Shown here: positions 41,150 through 49,546 of the stretch, in pieces | Layout of the letters: the number at the start of each line of letters is the position of its first letter | Position numbering within the stretch: the stretch's first letter is position 1 | Assembly: GCA_963770155.1 (NCBI GenBank) | Contig: CAVYOE010000001.1 | Location: forward strand, 372,001 to 436,000 | Source: CAVYOE01 sp963770155 | Lineage (GTDB): Bacteria > Actinomycetota > Thermoleophilia > Solirubrobacterales > 70-9 | Reading direction: 5' to 3' | Length of the DNA stretch: 64,000 nt | Translations under genes and position numbers: made by a program | Notes under the pieces: generated by a model | What the model saw: the letters and a program-made list of their open reading frames with translations, nothing else | What the model was told of the DNA's origin: nothing | Databases searched by the model: none

Positions 41150-42852
41150 CAGACGCGAAGCCAGGCGACACCCGATTCCTCTTCGTCACCGGCGGAGTGG
41201 TTTCGGCACTCGGCAAGGGGATCGCCTCCGCATCCATCGGCCGTCTTCTTGTCAGCCGCGGCTTCCGGGTCCAGCTGCAGAAGTTCGACCCCTACATCAA
41301 CGTCGACCCCGGCACGATGAGCCCCTTCCAGCACGGGGAGGTCTTCGTCACCGAGGACGGCGCCGAGACCGACCTCGATCTCGGCCACTACGAGCGCTTC
41401 ACCGACGAGAACACCTCCCGCGCCTCCAACGTGACCGCCGGCGCCGTCTACAACACGGTGATCCGGCGGGAGCGCCGCGGCGACTATCTCGGCGCCACGG
41501 TGCAGGTGATCCCGCACGTCACCGACGAGATCAAGAACCGGATCCTGATCGTCGCCGAGTCGCAGGCGGTCGACTTCGTGATCACCGAGATCGGCGGGAC
41601 CGTCGGCGACATCGAGTCGCTGCCGTTCCTGGAGGCGATCCGCCAGCTCTACACCGACCTCGGGCCGAAGCGCTGCATGTTCATCCACCTGACCTTGGTC
41701 CCATATGTCGGCCACGCCGGGGAGATGAAGACGAAGCCGACCCAGCACTCCGTCAACGAGCTGCGCCGGATCGGGATTCAGCCCCACGCGCTCCTGTGCC
41801 GGTCTGAGGCGGGGCTCGATCGCGAGATCCGTCGCAAGATCGCGCTGTTCGGCTCGCTGCCCGAGGACGCCGTGATCTCGGCCCGTGATGTCGACAACAC
41901 CTACAAGGTGCCCCTCGTCTTCCGCGCCGAAGGAATGGACGACCAGATCCTCGACCACTTCGGGATGGAGGCGCCGGCGCCGGACCTGAGCGAGTGGGAG
42001 GAGCTCTGCCGCCGAGCCGACGCCGCCGACCGCAAGGTGAAGATCGCCCTGGTCGGCAAGTACGTGCAGCTCGAGGATGCCTACAAGTCTGTGATCGAGG
42101 CGCTCAAGCACGGCGGCTGGGCCCACGGATCCGACGTCGAGGTCGAGCTCGTTTCCTCCGAGGAGCTGAGCGAGGAGCAGCTCGAAGGCATCGACGGAGT
42201 GCTGATCCCCGGCGGCTTCGGTGAGCGCGGGATCGAGGGCAAGATCGACGCGGCCCGGATCGCCCGCGAGAAGGGGATCCCGTTCCTCGGGATCTGTCTC
42301 GGAATGCAGATCGCGGTGACCGAGTTCGCCCGCAACGTCGCGGGGATGGACGGGGCCAACTCAGCCGAGTTCGATCCCGAAACGCCTCATCCGGTGATCG
42401 ACCTGCTGCCCGAGCAGAAGGAGGTCTCCGACATGGGCGGGACGATGCGGCTCGGCGCCGACCCGGTGAAGCTGCACGAGGGCACGAAGGCGCGCGAGAT
42501 CTTCGGAGAGGCCGTGGTTTACAAGCGGCATCGCCACCGCTATGAGGTCAACAACATCCTTCGGCGCCGGCTCGAGGATGAGGGCCTGGTCTGCAGCGGT
42601 ACGTCCCCCGACGAGCGCCTGGTCGAGGTGATCGAGCTCCCCGACCATCCGTTCTTCGTCGCCTCTCAGTTCCACCCCGAGTTCAATTCGCGGCCCGACC
42701 GGCCCGAGCCGCTGTTCCGCGAATTCGTCGGTGCGGCGACGGCGCGGGCGATCGAGCGCGGCGGGGACCTCGCGCCCGAAGAAGAGGGCGAGCCGCAGGT
42801 GGAACAGCGCAAGCCCACCCCGGGCAAGGCCTCGTCGCGCCGCCGCTCCTAG
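41146..42852 (+). CDS. pyrG: CTP synthase
   Basis: 568 aa, ATG in an ATGA overlap. It makes CTP from UTP with glutamine. The synthetase domain shows FVTGGVVSALGKGIASASIG (P-loop), KFDPYINVDPGTMSPFQHGE, EVFVTEDGAETDLDLGHYER and GGTVGDIESLPF. The glutaminase domain shows LIPGGFGERGIEGK, FLGICLGMQ with the nucleophilic Cys near 384, and FHPEFNSRP with His and Glu. A charged tail of about 25 residues follows. The position after steB matches mycobacteria, apart from the inserted MraY-like gene. Confidence 0.97.
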   Translation: MTDAKPGDTRFLFVTGGVVSALGKGIASASIGRLLVSRGFRVQLQKFDPYINVDPGTMSPFQHGEVFVTEDGAETDLDLGHYERFTDENTSRASNVTAGAVYNTVIRRERRGDYLGATVQVIPHVTDEIKNRILIVAESQAVDFVITEIGGTVGDIESLPFLEAIRQLYTDLGPKRCMFIHLTLVPYVGHAGEMKTKPTQHSVNELRRIGIQPHALLCRSEAGLDREIRRKIALFGSLPEDAVISARDVDNTYKVPLVFRAEGMDDQILDHFGMEAPAPDLSEWEELCRRADAADRKVKIALVGKYVQLEDAYKSVIEALKHGGWAHGSDVEVELVSSEELSEEQLEGIDGVLIPGGFGERGIEGKIDAARIAREKGIPFLGICLGMQIAVTEFARNVAGMDGANSAEFDPETPHPVIDLLPEQKEVSDMGGTMRLGADPVKLHEGTKAREIFGEAVVYKRHRHRYEVNNILRRRLEDEGLVCSGTSPDERLVEVIELPDHPFFVASQFHPEFNSRPDRPEPLFREFVGAATARAIERGGDLAPEEEGEPQVEQRKPTPGKASSRRRS

Positions 42853-42888
42853 CCGCCAGCTCCAACTCGCTCGCATAGCCTTCGTCGC

Positions 42889-43281
42889 ATGAGCGACGAG
42901 CGGGTTGACTGGTTGCACGAGATGTTCGCGCTGTGGAACTCCGGTGTGCGTGAGCTCCGGGAGCCGGACAAGGTCCATCCGGAGTTCGAGCTCCACACCA
43001 AGATGCTTGGCGGGGTGGTGCGAGGGGCGGACGGGCTCCAGCACTGGTTCGACGAGATCGATCAGCAGTTCGATGCCTGGCAGATCGAGATCGCCGATGA
43101 GCACGACCTCGGCGAGGGGCGTTTCTTGCTGGTCGGATCCGTGCGCCTCCGCGGCCGCGAGAGCGGACTGGAGATGGACCAGGAACTCGCCTGGCGGGCG
43201 GAATTCGAAGGTGAGCGGATACGGCTGCTGAAGACGTACACGGATCCGGAACAGGCGCTAAAGGAGGCGCGGCTTGTCTGA
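42889..43281 (+). CDS. NTF2/SnoaL-like protein
   Basis: 130 aa, ATG start (MSDERVDWLHEMFALWNSG). Segments VHPEFELHTKMLGGVVRGAD, WFDEIDQQFDAWQIEI and RFLLVGSVRLRGRESG fit the NTF2-like cone fold. It is related in style to the gene at 38.9 kb but not a close copy. Its end overlaps the start of the following peptidase by 8 bases, so they are probably translated together. No active site can be named. Confidence 0.82.
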   Translation: MSDERVDWLHEMFALWNSGVRELREPDKVHPEFELHTKMLGGVVRGADGLQHWFDEIDQQFDAWQIEIADEHDLGEGRFLLVGSVRLRGRESGLEMDQELAWRAEFEGERIRLLKTYTDPEQALKEARLV

Positions 43282-44392
43282 GCCGGCGCCGGGATCGGAG
43301 TTGTTCGACCGCTTCGTTCGCCTCTGCGAGATCTCAAGCCCGACCGGGTCCGAGCGCGAGATGGCCGACGCGGTGGCCGGGGAGCTGCGGGAACTGGGCT
43401 GGGAGGTCGAGGAGGACGATTCGGCCGAGGAGGCCCGCGCCGGCGCCGGCAATCTCATCGCCCGCAAGGCCGGCCAGAGCGACGGCTGGGTCATGTTCTG
43501 CGCGCACCTGGACACGGTCCCTGTAGTCGGACCAATCGAGGTCGAGCTCGCCGACGGTATCTTCCGGAGCAAGGGGGACACGATCTTGGGCGCCGACAAC
43601 AAGGCCGCGGTGGCGGTCTTGGTCGAGCTTGCTGCCCGCTTTGTCGAGCCGCCGCCAGTCGGGATTGAGCTCCTCTTCAACGTTGCCGAGGAAGACGGCC
43701 TCCGCGGCGCCAAGGCGTTTGACGTCTCCCGGCTGAGGTCGCCGTTCGGATTCGTGATCGACCATCCGACCCCGATCGGAGAGATCATCGTCGCCGCGCC
43801 GACCTACAAGCGGCTGACGGCGATCTTCAAGGGAACCGAGGCGCATGCGGGCGTCAACCCCGAGGAGGGCCAGAGCGCGATCGCTGCGGCCGCGGCCGCG
43901 GTCACCGGGATGGAGCTGGGCCGACTCGACGAGGAAACGACAGCGAACGTCGGCGTGATCGAAGGCGGCACGGCATCGAACGTGGTGCCGGGGGAATGCC
44001 ACATCCTGGCCGAGGCGAGGAGCATCGACGGCGAGCGCGCCGCAAACACGATCGGGTCGATGTTCGACGCCTGCACGTGGGCCGCAGGGGAGCACGGGTG
44101 CGACGTCGACCTCGACGTGATCGAGATGTTCCGCGGGTACCGCATGGACGAGGGCGCGCCGGCGGTGCAGCTCGCCGAGACGGCGCTGTCCAGCTGCGGC
44201 CACGAGCCCAAGCGGGTTGTCACCGGCGGGGGCAGCGATGCCAACGCGTTGCTTGCCTCCGGGTTCGAAGCGGTACTGCTCGCCAACGGCACCGACGGGC
44301 CCCACACCCCCCAGGAGAGTGTGCCCGCCACCAACCTGACCCGAATGCTCGAGGTCTGCGAGCGGATCGTGGCCGAAGCGGGCCGGGCTTGA
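43274..44392 (+). CDS. M20 family metallopeptidase (PepT-like)
   Basis: 372 aa. The start is TTG 43274, set by the consensus AAGGAGG at 43261-43267. Zn-ligand motifs are visible: FCAHLDTVPVVG (His and catalytic Asp), TILGADNKAAVA (bridging Asp), FNVAEEDGLRGAKAF (catalytic Glu and ligand Glu), VIDHPTPIGEI (Asp) and GPHTPQESV (His). The lid domain has GTEAHAGVNPEEGQSAI. The family contains tripeptidases and related exo-peptidases; the exact substrate is not readable. Its TGA overlaps the ATG of the DUF3866 gene, and both are inserted between pyrG and the nudix gene relative to mycobacteria. Confidence 0.9.
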   Translation: MSEPAPGSELFDRFVRLCEISSPTGSEREMADAVAGELRELGWEVEEDDSAEEARAGAGNLIARKAGQSDGWVMFCAHLDTVPVVGPIEVELADGIFRSKGDTILGADNKAAVAVLVELAARFVEPPPVGIELLFNVAEEDGLRGAKAFDVSRLRSPFGFVIDHPTPIGEIIVAAPTYKRLTAIFKGTEAHAGVNPEEGQSAIAAAAAAVTGMELGRLDEETTANVGVIEGGTASNVVPGECHILAEARSIDGERAANTIGSMFDACTWAAGEHGCDVDLDVIEMFRGYRMDEGAPAVQLAETALSSCGHEPKRVVTGGGSDANALLASGFEAVLLANGTDGPHTPQESVPATNLTRMLEVCERIVAEAGRA

Positions 44393-45423
44393 TGCTCCGT
44401 TTGCGCCGGGGCACCGTCGTTTCAGCTGATCCGCTGATCGTCCGGATCGGCGAAGAGGAACGGCGGGCCTGGGCGGACCTGGGTCTGGTCGGTGAGGTCG
44501 CCGAGGGCGATGAGGTGATCGTCAACGTCGAGTCCGTGGAACTCGGCCTGGGTTCGGGCGGCTTCGACGTCGTCCACGCCAATCTCACACGCGGGCTCGA
44601 GGCCGGCCGCAGCGGCGGCGAGCACGTGATCAAGCTCAATTACACCTCCATCCAACACCCTGTGGATCCGGTCGAAGCCGGAGCCGGCCACGGGGACTGG
44701 ATGCCCGCGCGGCGGATTCCGGTTCTGGTTTGCTTTCTGCACGGACAGCTCGCCCCTGTGGTCTGGGCCGCTGCGGGCGCCAGTGAAGAGCCGAAGATCG
44801 GCTACGTACAAACGGCCGGCGGAGCGCTCCCCGGTTCGCTCTCCAGGGATGTCACTGAGCTTCGCGAGCGCGGCTTGATTTGCGGCCACATCACCGCCGC
44901 CCCCTGTTATGGAGGGGAGCTGGAGTCGGTCAGCGTCACCGGTGCCCTTCATGCCGCCGCCGAAGAGCTCGGCTGGGATGGGGTGATCGCGGCGCCGGGC
45001 CCCGGGATTCTCGGTTCGGACAGCCGCTATGGCCACGGCGGGATGGCCGCACTCGACAGCGCCCACGCTGCTCTGGCGCTGGGACTGCCGACGGGTGTGG
45101 CTCCCCGGCTATCCGCAGCGGACCCCCGCCCGCGCCACCGTGGGGTTTCCCACCACACCGAGGCGGTCCTGCGGCTGCTGCTCGGTTCGGTGAACGTGGC
45201 AGCGCCGCCGACCCCGGCGGCCGAGAAGCTTGAACCGATCTGCGAAGACCGTCACCGGCTCTCGACCCAGCCCGCCGATCTCGATGGATACTCGGCGAGC
45301 GGCCTTCCCGTGACCACGATGGGGCGGGGCATCGACGAGGACCCCGACTTCTTTGCCGCCGCGCTTGCCGGGGGCTCCCTGATTGCCGAGATGATCCGCG
45401 AGTCGACCGGGACAAGCGGGTAA
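44392..45423 (+). CDS. DUF3866 family protein
   Basis: 343 aa, ATG in a TGATG overlap with the peptidase. It has an N-terminal small beta domain (MLRLRRGTVVSADPLIVRIG), then VIKLNYTSIQHPVDPVEAGA, RIPVLVCFLHGQLAPVVWAA, KIGYVQTAGGALPGSLSRDV, GVIAAPGPGILGSDSRYGHG, and a Ser/Asp/His-containing end (RHRGVSHHTEAV, GLPVTTMGRGIDEDPDFF). The family is conserved in actinobacteria and some Firmicutes and has no assigned function. Conserved Gly, Ser and His clusters hint at an enzyme. Coupling to a peptidase is the main context clue. Confidence 0.88.
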   Translation: MLRLRRGTVVSADPLIVRIGEEERRAWADLGLVGEVAEGDEVIVNVESVELGLGSGGFDVVHANLTRGLEAGRSGGEHVIKLNYTSIQHPVDPVEAGAGHGDWMPARRIPVLVCFLHGQLAPVVWAAAGASEEPKIGYVQTAGGALPGSLSRDVTELRERGLICGHITAAPCYGGELESVSVTGALHAAAEELGWDGVIAAPGPGILGSDSRYGHGGMAALDSAHAALALGLPTGVAPRLSAADPRPRHRGVSHHTEAVLRLLLGSVNVAAPPTPAAEKLEPICEDRHRLSTQPADLDGYSASGLPVTTMGRGIDEDPDFFAAALAGGSLIAEMIRESTGTSG

Positions 45424-45432
45424 GGGAGGGAC

Positions 45433-45951
45433 ATGGAAGAGGTCGATCGCAAGCAGATTCATGACGGCGAGATCTTCACCGTCAGCGAGATCAAGTTTCG
45501 GCACTCGGACGGTGAGGAGGCGGAGCGCGAGGTGGTCGAACATCCCGGCGCTGTCGCGATCCTGGCCCACGATGATGAGCGGCTGTACATGGTCCGCCAG
45601 CCCCGCGAGGCCGTCGGCGTGGAGGACCTGCTCGAGCTTCCCGCCGGCAAGCTCGACGTCGAAGGGGAGGGACCGCTCGATGCCGCCAAGCGCGAGCTGG
45701 CCGAGGAGATCGGCAAGCAGGCCTCCACCTGGCGGGAGCTGAAACGCTTCTACACCAGCCCCGGCTTTGCAAGCGAAGAGGTGCACGTGTTCGAGGCGAC
45801 CGGGCTCGAGGACGCCGAGGCCGAGCAGGACCCGGGCGAGAAGATCGAGATCGTCGAGTTTCCCCTCGCCGAGCTCGACTCCGTGATCGAACAGTGCCGC
45901 GACGCCAAGTCGCTGGTCGGATTGCTCATTTTCCGGCAGCTCCTCCGCTAA
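45433..45951 (+). CDS. Nudix hydrolase, ADP-ribose pyrophosphatase-like
   Basis: 172 aa, ATG preceded by AGGGAGG. The nudix box reads GKLDVEGEGPLDAAKRELAEEIGK (split here: GKLDVEGEGPLDAAK and RELAEEIGK), matching Gx5Ex7REUxEExGU. The N-terminal GEIFTVSEIKFRHSDGE and the following VVEHPGAVAILAHDDERLYM are typical of ADP-ribose pyrophosphatases, as is FYTSPGFASEEVHVFEAT. It hydrolyses nucleoside diphosphate sugars with Mg. The corresponding gene in M. tuberculosis (Rv1700) sits in the same place, before xerD. Confidence 0.93.
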   Translation: MEEVDRKQIHDGEIFTVSEIKFRHSDGEEAEREVVEHPGAVAILAHDDERLYMVRQPREAVGVEDLLELPAGKLDVEGEGPLDAAKRELAEEIGKQASTWRELKRFYTSPGFASEEVHVFEATGLEDAEAEQDPGEKIEIVEFPLAELDSVIEQCRDAKSLVGLLIFRQLLR

Positions 45952-46002
45952 CGCGTCCGGGGCTGCCGGGGCAGGGCCCTCCATGAATGGCCCGTATCGG
46001 CG
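45940..46002. repeat. Intergenic palindromic repeat, copy 3
   Basis: GCTCCTCCGCTAACGCGTCC overlaps the end of the nudix gene, then GGGGCTGCCGGGGCAGGG and the end CATGAATGGCCCGTAT. The core and right end match copies after nadK and recN; the left end is replaced by coding sequence. Confidence 0.6.
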
Positions 46003-46038
46003 GCAGGACGGGGGGCACGCCTGGGGAACTAGTCATGC

Positions 46039-47025
46039 GTGGAGCCCACAGCCGCCCCCGAACGCCCGGCCGCCCCGGTCGAGCAGGTCGCCGAGGAACC
46101 CGGTCCCTCGCCCGAGTTCGAGGCGCTGATCGCCGATTTCCTCTCCCACCTCGAGTTCGAGCGGGGGCTGTCGCGCAACACCCTGGCCGCGTACCGCACC
46201 GACCTGCACCAGTTCGGAACCTTCCTGAACGAGCGGGGGACCGGCGCCATGGCCGCAGCCAGCTCCGATCTCACGGATTTCCTGGCCGAGCTCGCTTCGG
46301 GCAACGGCAACGGCCACGGCCGCTGTTCTTCGGCCACGGTCGGCCGCAAAGCCGCCTGCTTGCGTTCGTTCTACCGCCACCTGCGCCGGGAGGATCTGGT
46401 CAACGACGACCCGGCGGCGGCTCTTGCGCCGCCTCGCCGCAGCAAGAAGTTGCCGCAGGTCCTCTCGGTGAGCGAGGTCGGCAAGCTGCTGGGCCAGCCG
46501 CGGGGTGACGAACCGTCCGTCTATCGCGACCGCGCCCTGCTCGAGCTCATGTACGCGTCGGGTCTGCGGGCGTCCGAGACGATCGGTCTCGAGGTCGGCG
46601 ACCTCGACCTGAAGCGCGGGCTCCTGCGCGCACGCGGAAAGGGATCGAAGGAGCGGATCGTGCCGCTCGGCAAGAAGGCGGCGGCGGCGGTCTCCACGTA
46701 CCTTCGAAGCGGCCGCCCAAAGCTCGCCAACTCGGCCACCGAGCGCAAGCTGTTCCTGAACTTTCGCGGCGGGCCGCTGACGCGTCAGGGCCTCTACAAG
46801 ATCGTTCAGCGCCACGCCCGCAGTGCCGGGCTCGACGAGAAGATGAGCCCGCACACCCTGCGGCACTCGTTCGCGACACACCTGCTCGCCGGTGGCTGCG
46901 ACTTGCGCTCGGTCCAGGAGATGCTCGGCCACGCCGACATCTCCACCACCCAGATGTACACGCACCTGTCGGGCGAGGACCTGAAGCAGGCGTATTTCAA
47001 GGCGCACCCGCGCGCCACTGGCTGA
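46039..47025 (+). CDS. xerD: Site-specific tyrosine recombinase XerD
   Basis: 328 aa, GTG start. The N-terminal SAM-like DNA-binding domain begins DFLSHLEFERGLSRNTLAAY after a 30-residue Pro/Ala/Glu extension. The catalytic set is visible: Arg in MYASGLRASETIGL, Lys in ARGKGSKERIVPLG, HTLRHSFATHLL (HxxR), LGHADISTTQMYTHLS (His and nucleophilic Tyr). XerD with XerC resolves chromosome dimers at dif at the division site. A Gly/Asn insert (SGNGNGHGR, about 90-98) lengthens the N-domain. No integrase-type neighbours are present. Confidence 0.93.
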   Translation: MEPTAAPERPAAPVEQVAEEPGPSPEFEALIADFLSHLEFERGLSRNTLAAYRTDLHQFGTFLNERGTGAMAAASSDLTDFLAELASGNGNGHGRCSSATVGRKAACLRSFYRHLRREDLVNDDPAAALAPPRRSKKLPQVLSVSEVGKLLGQPRGDEPSVYRDRALLELMYASGLRASETIGLEVGDLDLKRGLLRARGKGSKERIVPLGKKAAAAVSTYLRSGRPKLANSATERKLFLNFRGGPLTRQGLYKIVQRHARSAGLDEKMSPHTLRHSFATHLLAGGCDLRSVQEMLGHADISTTQMYTHLSGEDLKQAYFKAHPRATG

Positions 47026-47052
47026 AACCAGCCGCCGAATATCCTCCGCCGC

Positions 47053-47661
47053 GTGCGAAAGCTCGCCGCCGCCCTGATCTCGGCCTGTCTGACCCTTGCC
47101 GTCACCGGCTGCGGCGCCGAGCGGGCGGAGCCTCCTGATCTGGGCCAAACCGAGGCGCCGGGCGCGGCCGTGCCGTATGCCAGTCCCAGCGGAGACGTCG
47201 CCTTTTCGTATCCGGTCAACTGGACACTGGTGCCGAAGCAGCCACCGGGAACGGCGACCGTGGCCTCGGGCGACGCGTCGATCACGGTCTGGGCGTATCA
47301 GTCGGTTGCCGGCGTCACGGACCCGGGTAGCGCCGGCCTTGCCCGGCGGCGGCTGCTCAAGTCGCTGCAGGGGCGGGACCCGAGCTTCAAGGTGACGTCA
47401 TCGCGCGTCAGGCAGGTCGCCGGGGCGCCGGCGGTCGAGATCCGCGGTACGGGGCAGATCGGAGGCGCGCCGGTCCAGGTGCGAAGCCTGCACCTCTATG
47501 TCGGCCGCGGCGAGTACGTAATCGATGCGTTCGCGCCGCCGGAGGCGTTTGCCGACTTGGAGAGCACGGTGTTCGAGCCATTCATCTCCTCCGTCGTCGT
47601 CAAGGGCAACCCGGTACCGCCCGGTGCCCCCGCGGCACCGGTTCCGCCTCCCGGCACCTGA
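47053..47661 (+). CDS. Lipoprotein with PsbP-like domain
   Basis: 202 aa, GTG start. Residues 1-19 are a lipoprotein signal ending in the lipobox LAVTGC, so the mature protein begins at Cys20. The body (SPSGDVAFSYPVNWTLVPKQ, ASITVWAYQSVAG, LHLYVGRGEYVIDAFAPPEA, VFEPFISSVVVKG) has the pattern of PsbP/Mog1-like sensor or carrier domains that recur in bacterial lipoproteins. A Pro/Ala-rich tail closes it. mutM begins two bases after its stop. Role unknown. Confidence 0.8.
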   Translation: MRKLAAALISACLTLAVTGCGAERAEPPDLGQTEAPGAAVPYASPSGDVAFSYPVNWTLVPKQPPGTATVASGDASITVWAYQSVAGVTDPGSAGLARRRLLKSLQGRDPSFKVTSSRVRQVAGAPAVEIRGTGQIGGAPVQVRSLHLYVGRGEYVIDAFAPPEAFADLESTVFEPFISSVVVKGNPVPPGAPAAPVPPPGT

Positions 47662-47663
47662 CC

Positions 47664-48611
47664 ATGCCGGAGCTGCCCGAGGTCGAGACCGTCCGCCGCC
47701 AGCTCGAGCCCGGGATACTCGGCAGGGAGATCACTTCGGCGGAGATCCGCGACGCCCGGCTGACCCGGCCTGAGTCTCCCCGGCTCGTCGAGCAGGGGGT
47801 CGCCGGCCGCACGATCGAGTCGGTCGGTCGCCGGGGCAAGTACCTCGTGATCGGTCTCGGCGAGGGCCGGGCCCTGCTGCTCCATCTCCGGATGACCGGG
47901 AATCTCCTTCTGATGGAAGCGGGGAGCGACGAGGTCGCCGACCTGATGAAGACCGACCGGCTCGGCGGACCGCGTCTCTACGAGTCGCACCCGCAGCTGC
48001 GTCATCTGAGGGCGCGCTTCGAGCTCGACGATGGCTCTTCCCTCCTGTTCACCGACGCCCGCCGCTTTGGCCAGGCAGTGCTGGTCGAGAGCGAGGAGGC
48101 GCTCGCCGAATACTTCGCGGCCCGGATCGGGATCGAGCCGCTGACCGAGCTCACCCCCGAGGTCCTGCTCGAGCTCGCATCCGGGCGAACCGCGCCGCTC
48201 AAGTCCTTCCTCCTGAACCAGGCCGCGATCGCCGGGATCGGAAACATCTACGCGGACGAAGCGTTGTGGCGAGCCGAGCTCCATCCGCTATCGCCGGCCG
48301 GCTCGCTCAAGCCCGAGCACGCGGAGGCGCTGGTCGAGGGGATAGTCGAGGCGCTCCAGGCGGGGCTCAGTCTCGGGGGCGCCAGCATCGACGACTATCG
48401 CGATGCCCGTGGAGCCCGCGGCTCGATGCAGGACGAGTTCCTGGTCCACACCAGGGAGGGAGAGCCGTGCCCCCGCTGCAGCACCGAGATCGAGCGGGTG
48501 GTGGTCGCCGGCCGCTCCACCTATTTCTGCCACGCCTGCCAGGTGAAGCTGCGCCGGCGACCGCGGCGTCGAGGAGCGAAGCCGCGGTCGAGGGCGAAGG
48601 CGGCGATGTGA
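47664..48611 (+). CDS. mutM: Formamidopyrimidine-DNA glycosylase
   Basis: 315 aa. The N-terminal PELPEVETVRRQL supplies the catalytic Pro2 and Glu3; GRRGKYLVIGL carries the conserved Lys; LLLHLRMTGNL and the helix-two-turn-helix GIGNIYADEALWRAELHP follow. The zinc finger reads CPRCSTEIERVVVAGRSTYF then CHAC. It excises oxidised purines such as 8-oxoguanine and nicks the strand. A basic tail of about 25 residues (RRRPRRRGAKPRSRAK) after the zinc finger is longer than in E. coli and may add DNA affinity. Confidence 0.95.
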   Translation: MPELPEVETVRRQLEPGILGREITSAEIRDARLTRPESPRLVEQGVAGRTIESVGRRGKYLVIGLGEGRALLLHLRMTGNLLLMEAGSDEVADLMKTDRLGGPRLYESHPQLRHLRARFELDDGSSLLFTDARRFGQAVLVESEEALAEYFAARIGIEPLTELTPEVLLELASGRTAPLKSFLLNQAAIAGIGNIYADEALWRAELHPLSPAGSLKPEHAEALVEGIVEALQAGLSLGGASIDDYRDARGARGSMQDEFLVHTREGEPCPRCSTEIERVVVAGRSTYFCHACQVKLRRRPRRRGAKPRSRAKAAM

Positions 48612-49528
48612 CCGACCATCCCCCGCCGCCCGGCTTCAAGATTGGCCACTGGAGCAATCCAGACGCGCTCACCGGCTGCACGGTGGTGATCCCCCCGCCA
48701 GGCACGCGAGGCGGGATATGCATCCAGGGCGGAGGCCCGGGGACGCGGGAGACCGATTCCCTGCGGCCGCTCTCCAACGCGACCCAGACGACGGCGTTGT
48801 TAATGGCCGGCGGCAGCGCCTTCGGGCTGGGCGCGGCCGACGGGGTGATGCGCTGGTGCGAGGAGCAGGGGCTCGGGACCGAGACGCCGGCGGGACGGGT
48901 TCCGATCGTCCCGACGGCGGTCATCTATGACCTGGCGAGCGGCCGGGCCGATGTCCGGCCCGGCCCGGACGATGGCTATGCGGCGTGCCTGGCGGCGGTC
49001 GAAGGTCTGCCTGAGCGCGGCGCGGTCGGGGCGGGGACCGGGGCCATGGTCGGCAAGCTGATGGGCCGCGAGCGCGCCTCCCGCGCAGGAATCGGTCACG
49101 CGGCGGTCGAGACCGGGGCGGGGGAGACGGTAGCGGTGGTAGCGGTGGTCAACGCGGTCGGCGATGTGATCGGCGAGGACGGCTCGGTGCTGGCCGGGAT
49201 CGAGGCGATCGAGGGGGAGGAGCCACCGCGGAGCGCGCAATTGATGCTCGATCTGATCGAGATGCCGCCGTCGGCGCCATCCCGCAACTCGACCCTCGTC
49301 TGTGTCTGCACCGACGCGGTCCTCGACAAGCGCGAGTGCTCGGTGGTGGCGCGGATGGCCGTGGCCGGGATGGCGCGTGCGATCGAGCCAGTGTTCACGC
49401 CCTTCGACGGCGATCTTGCTTTTTGTCTCGCTTCCGGGACGGGGGAGGCGAAGCCGCTTGCACCGACGCGGGTCGGGATCGCCGCGGCGACCGCCGCGGC
49501 TGCAGCGATCCGCGACAGTGTCCGGTAG
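48608..49528 (+). CDS. P1/S58 family (DmpA-like) peptidase
   Basis: 306 aa, GTG in an overlap with mutM. Features of the self-processing P1 family: GFKIGHWSNPDALTGCTVV, GGGPGTRETDSLRPLSNA, LLMAGGSAFGLGAADGVMRW, GAVGAGTGAMVGKLMG, and the processing site SAPSRNSTLVCVCTDA near residue 233. There a Ser follows Asn, where many relatives have Thr and DmpA has Ser. Members include D-aminopeptidase/esterase DmpA and nylon-oligomer hydrolase NylC. Cleavage before the nucleophile would give large and small chains. Natural substrate unknown. Confidence 0.9.
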   Translation: MTDHPPPPGFKIGHWSNPDALTGCTVVIPPPGTRGGICIQGGGPGTRETDSLRPLSNATQTTALLMAGGSAFGLGAADGVMRWCEEQGLGTETPAGRVPIVPTAVIYDLASGRADVRPGPDDGYAACLAAVEGLPERGAVGAGTGAMVGKLMGRERASRAGIGHAAVETGAGETVAVVAVVNAVGDVIGEDGSVLAGIEAIEGEEPPRSAQLMLDLIEMPPSAPSRNSTLVCVCTDAVLDKRECSVVARMAVAGMARAIEPVFTPFDGDLAFCLASGTGEAKPLAPTRVGIAAATAAAAAIRDSVR

Positions 49529-49546
49529 CTGCGTCACGCTTGGCGG

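Noticed and set aside
46039..47025. Phage-type integrase instead of XerD
   Set aside because: Length, motif spacing and the conserved position after the nudix gene match XerD; no element genes accompany it.
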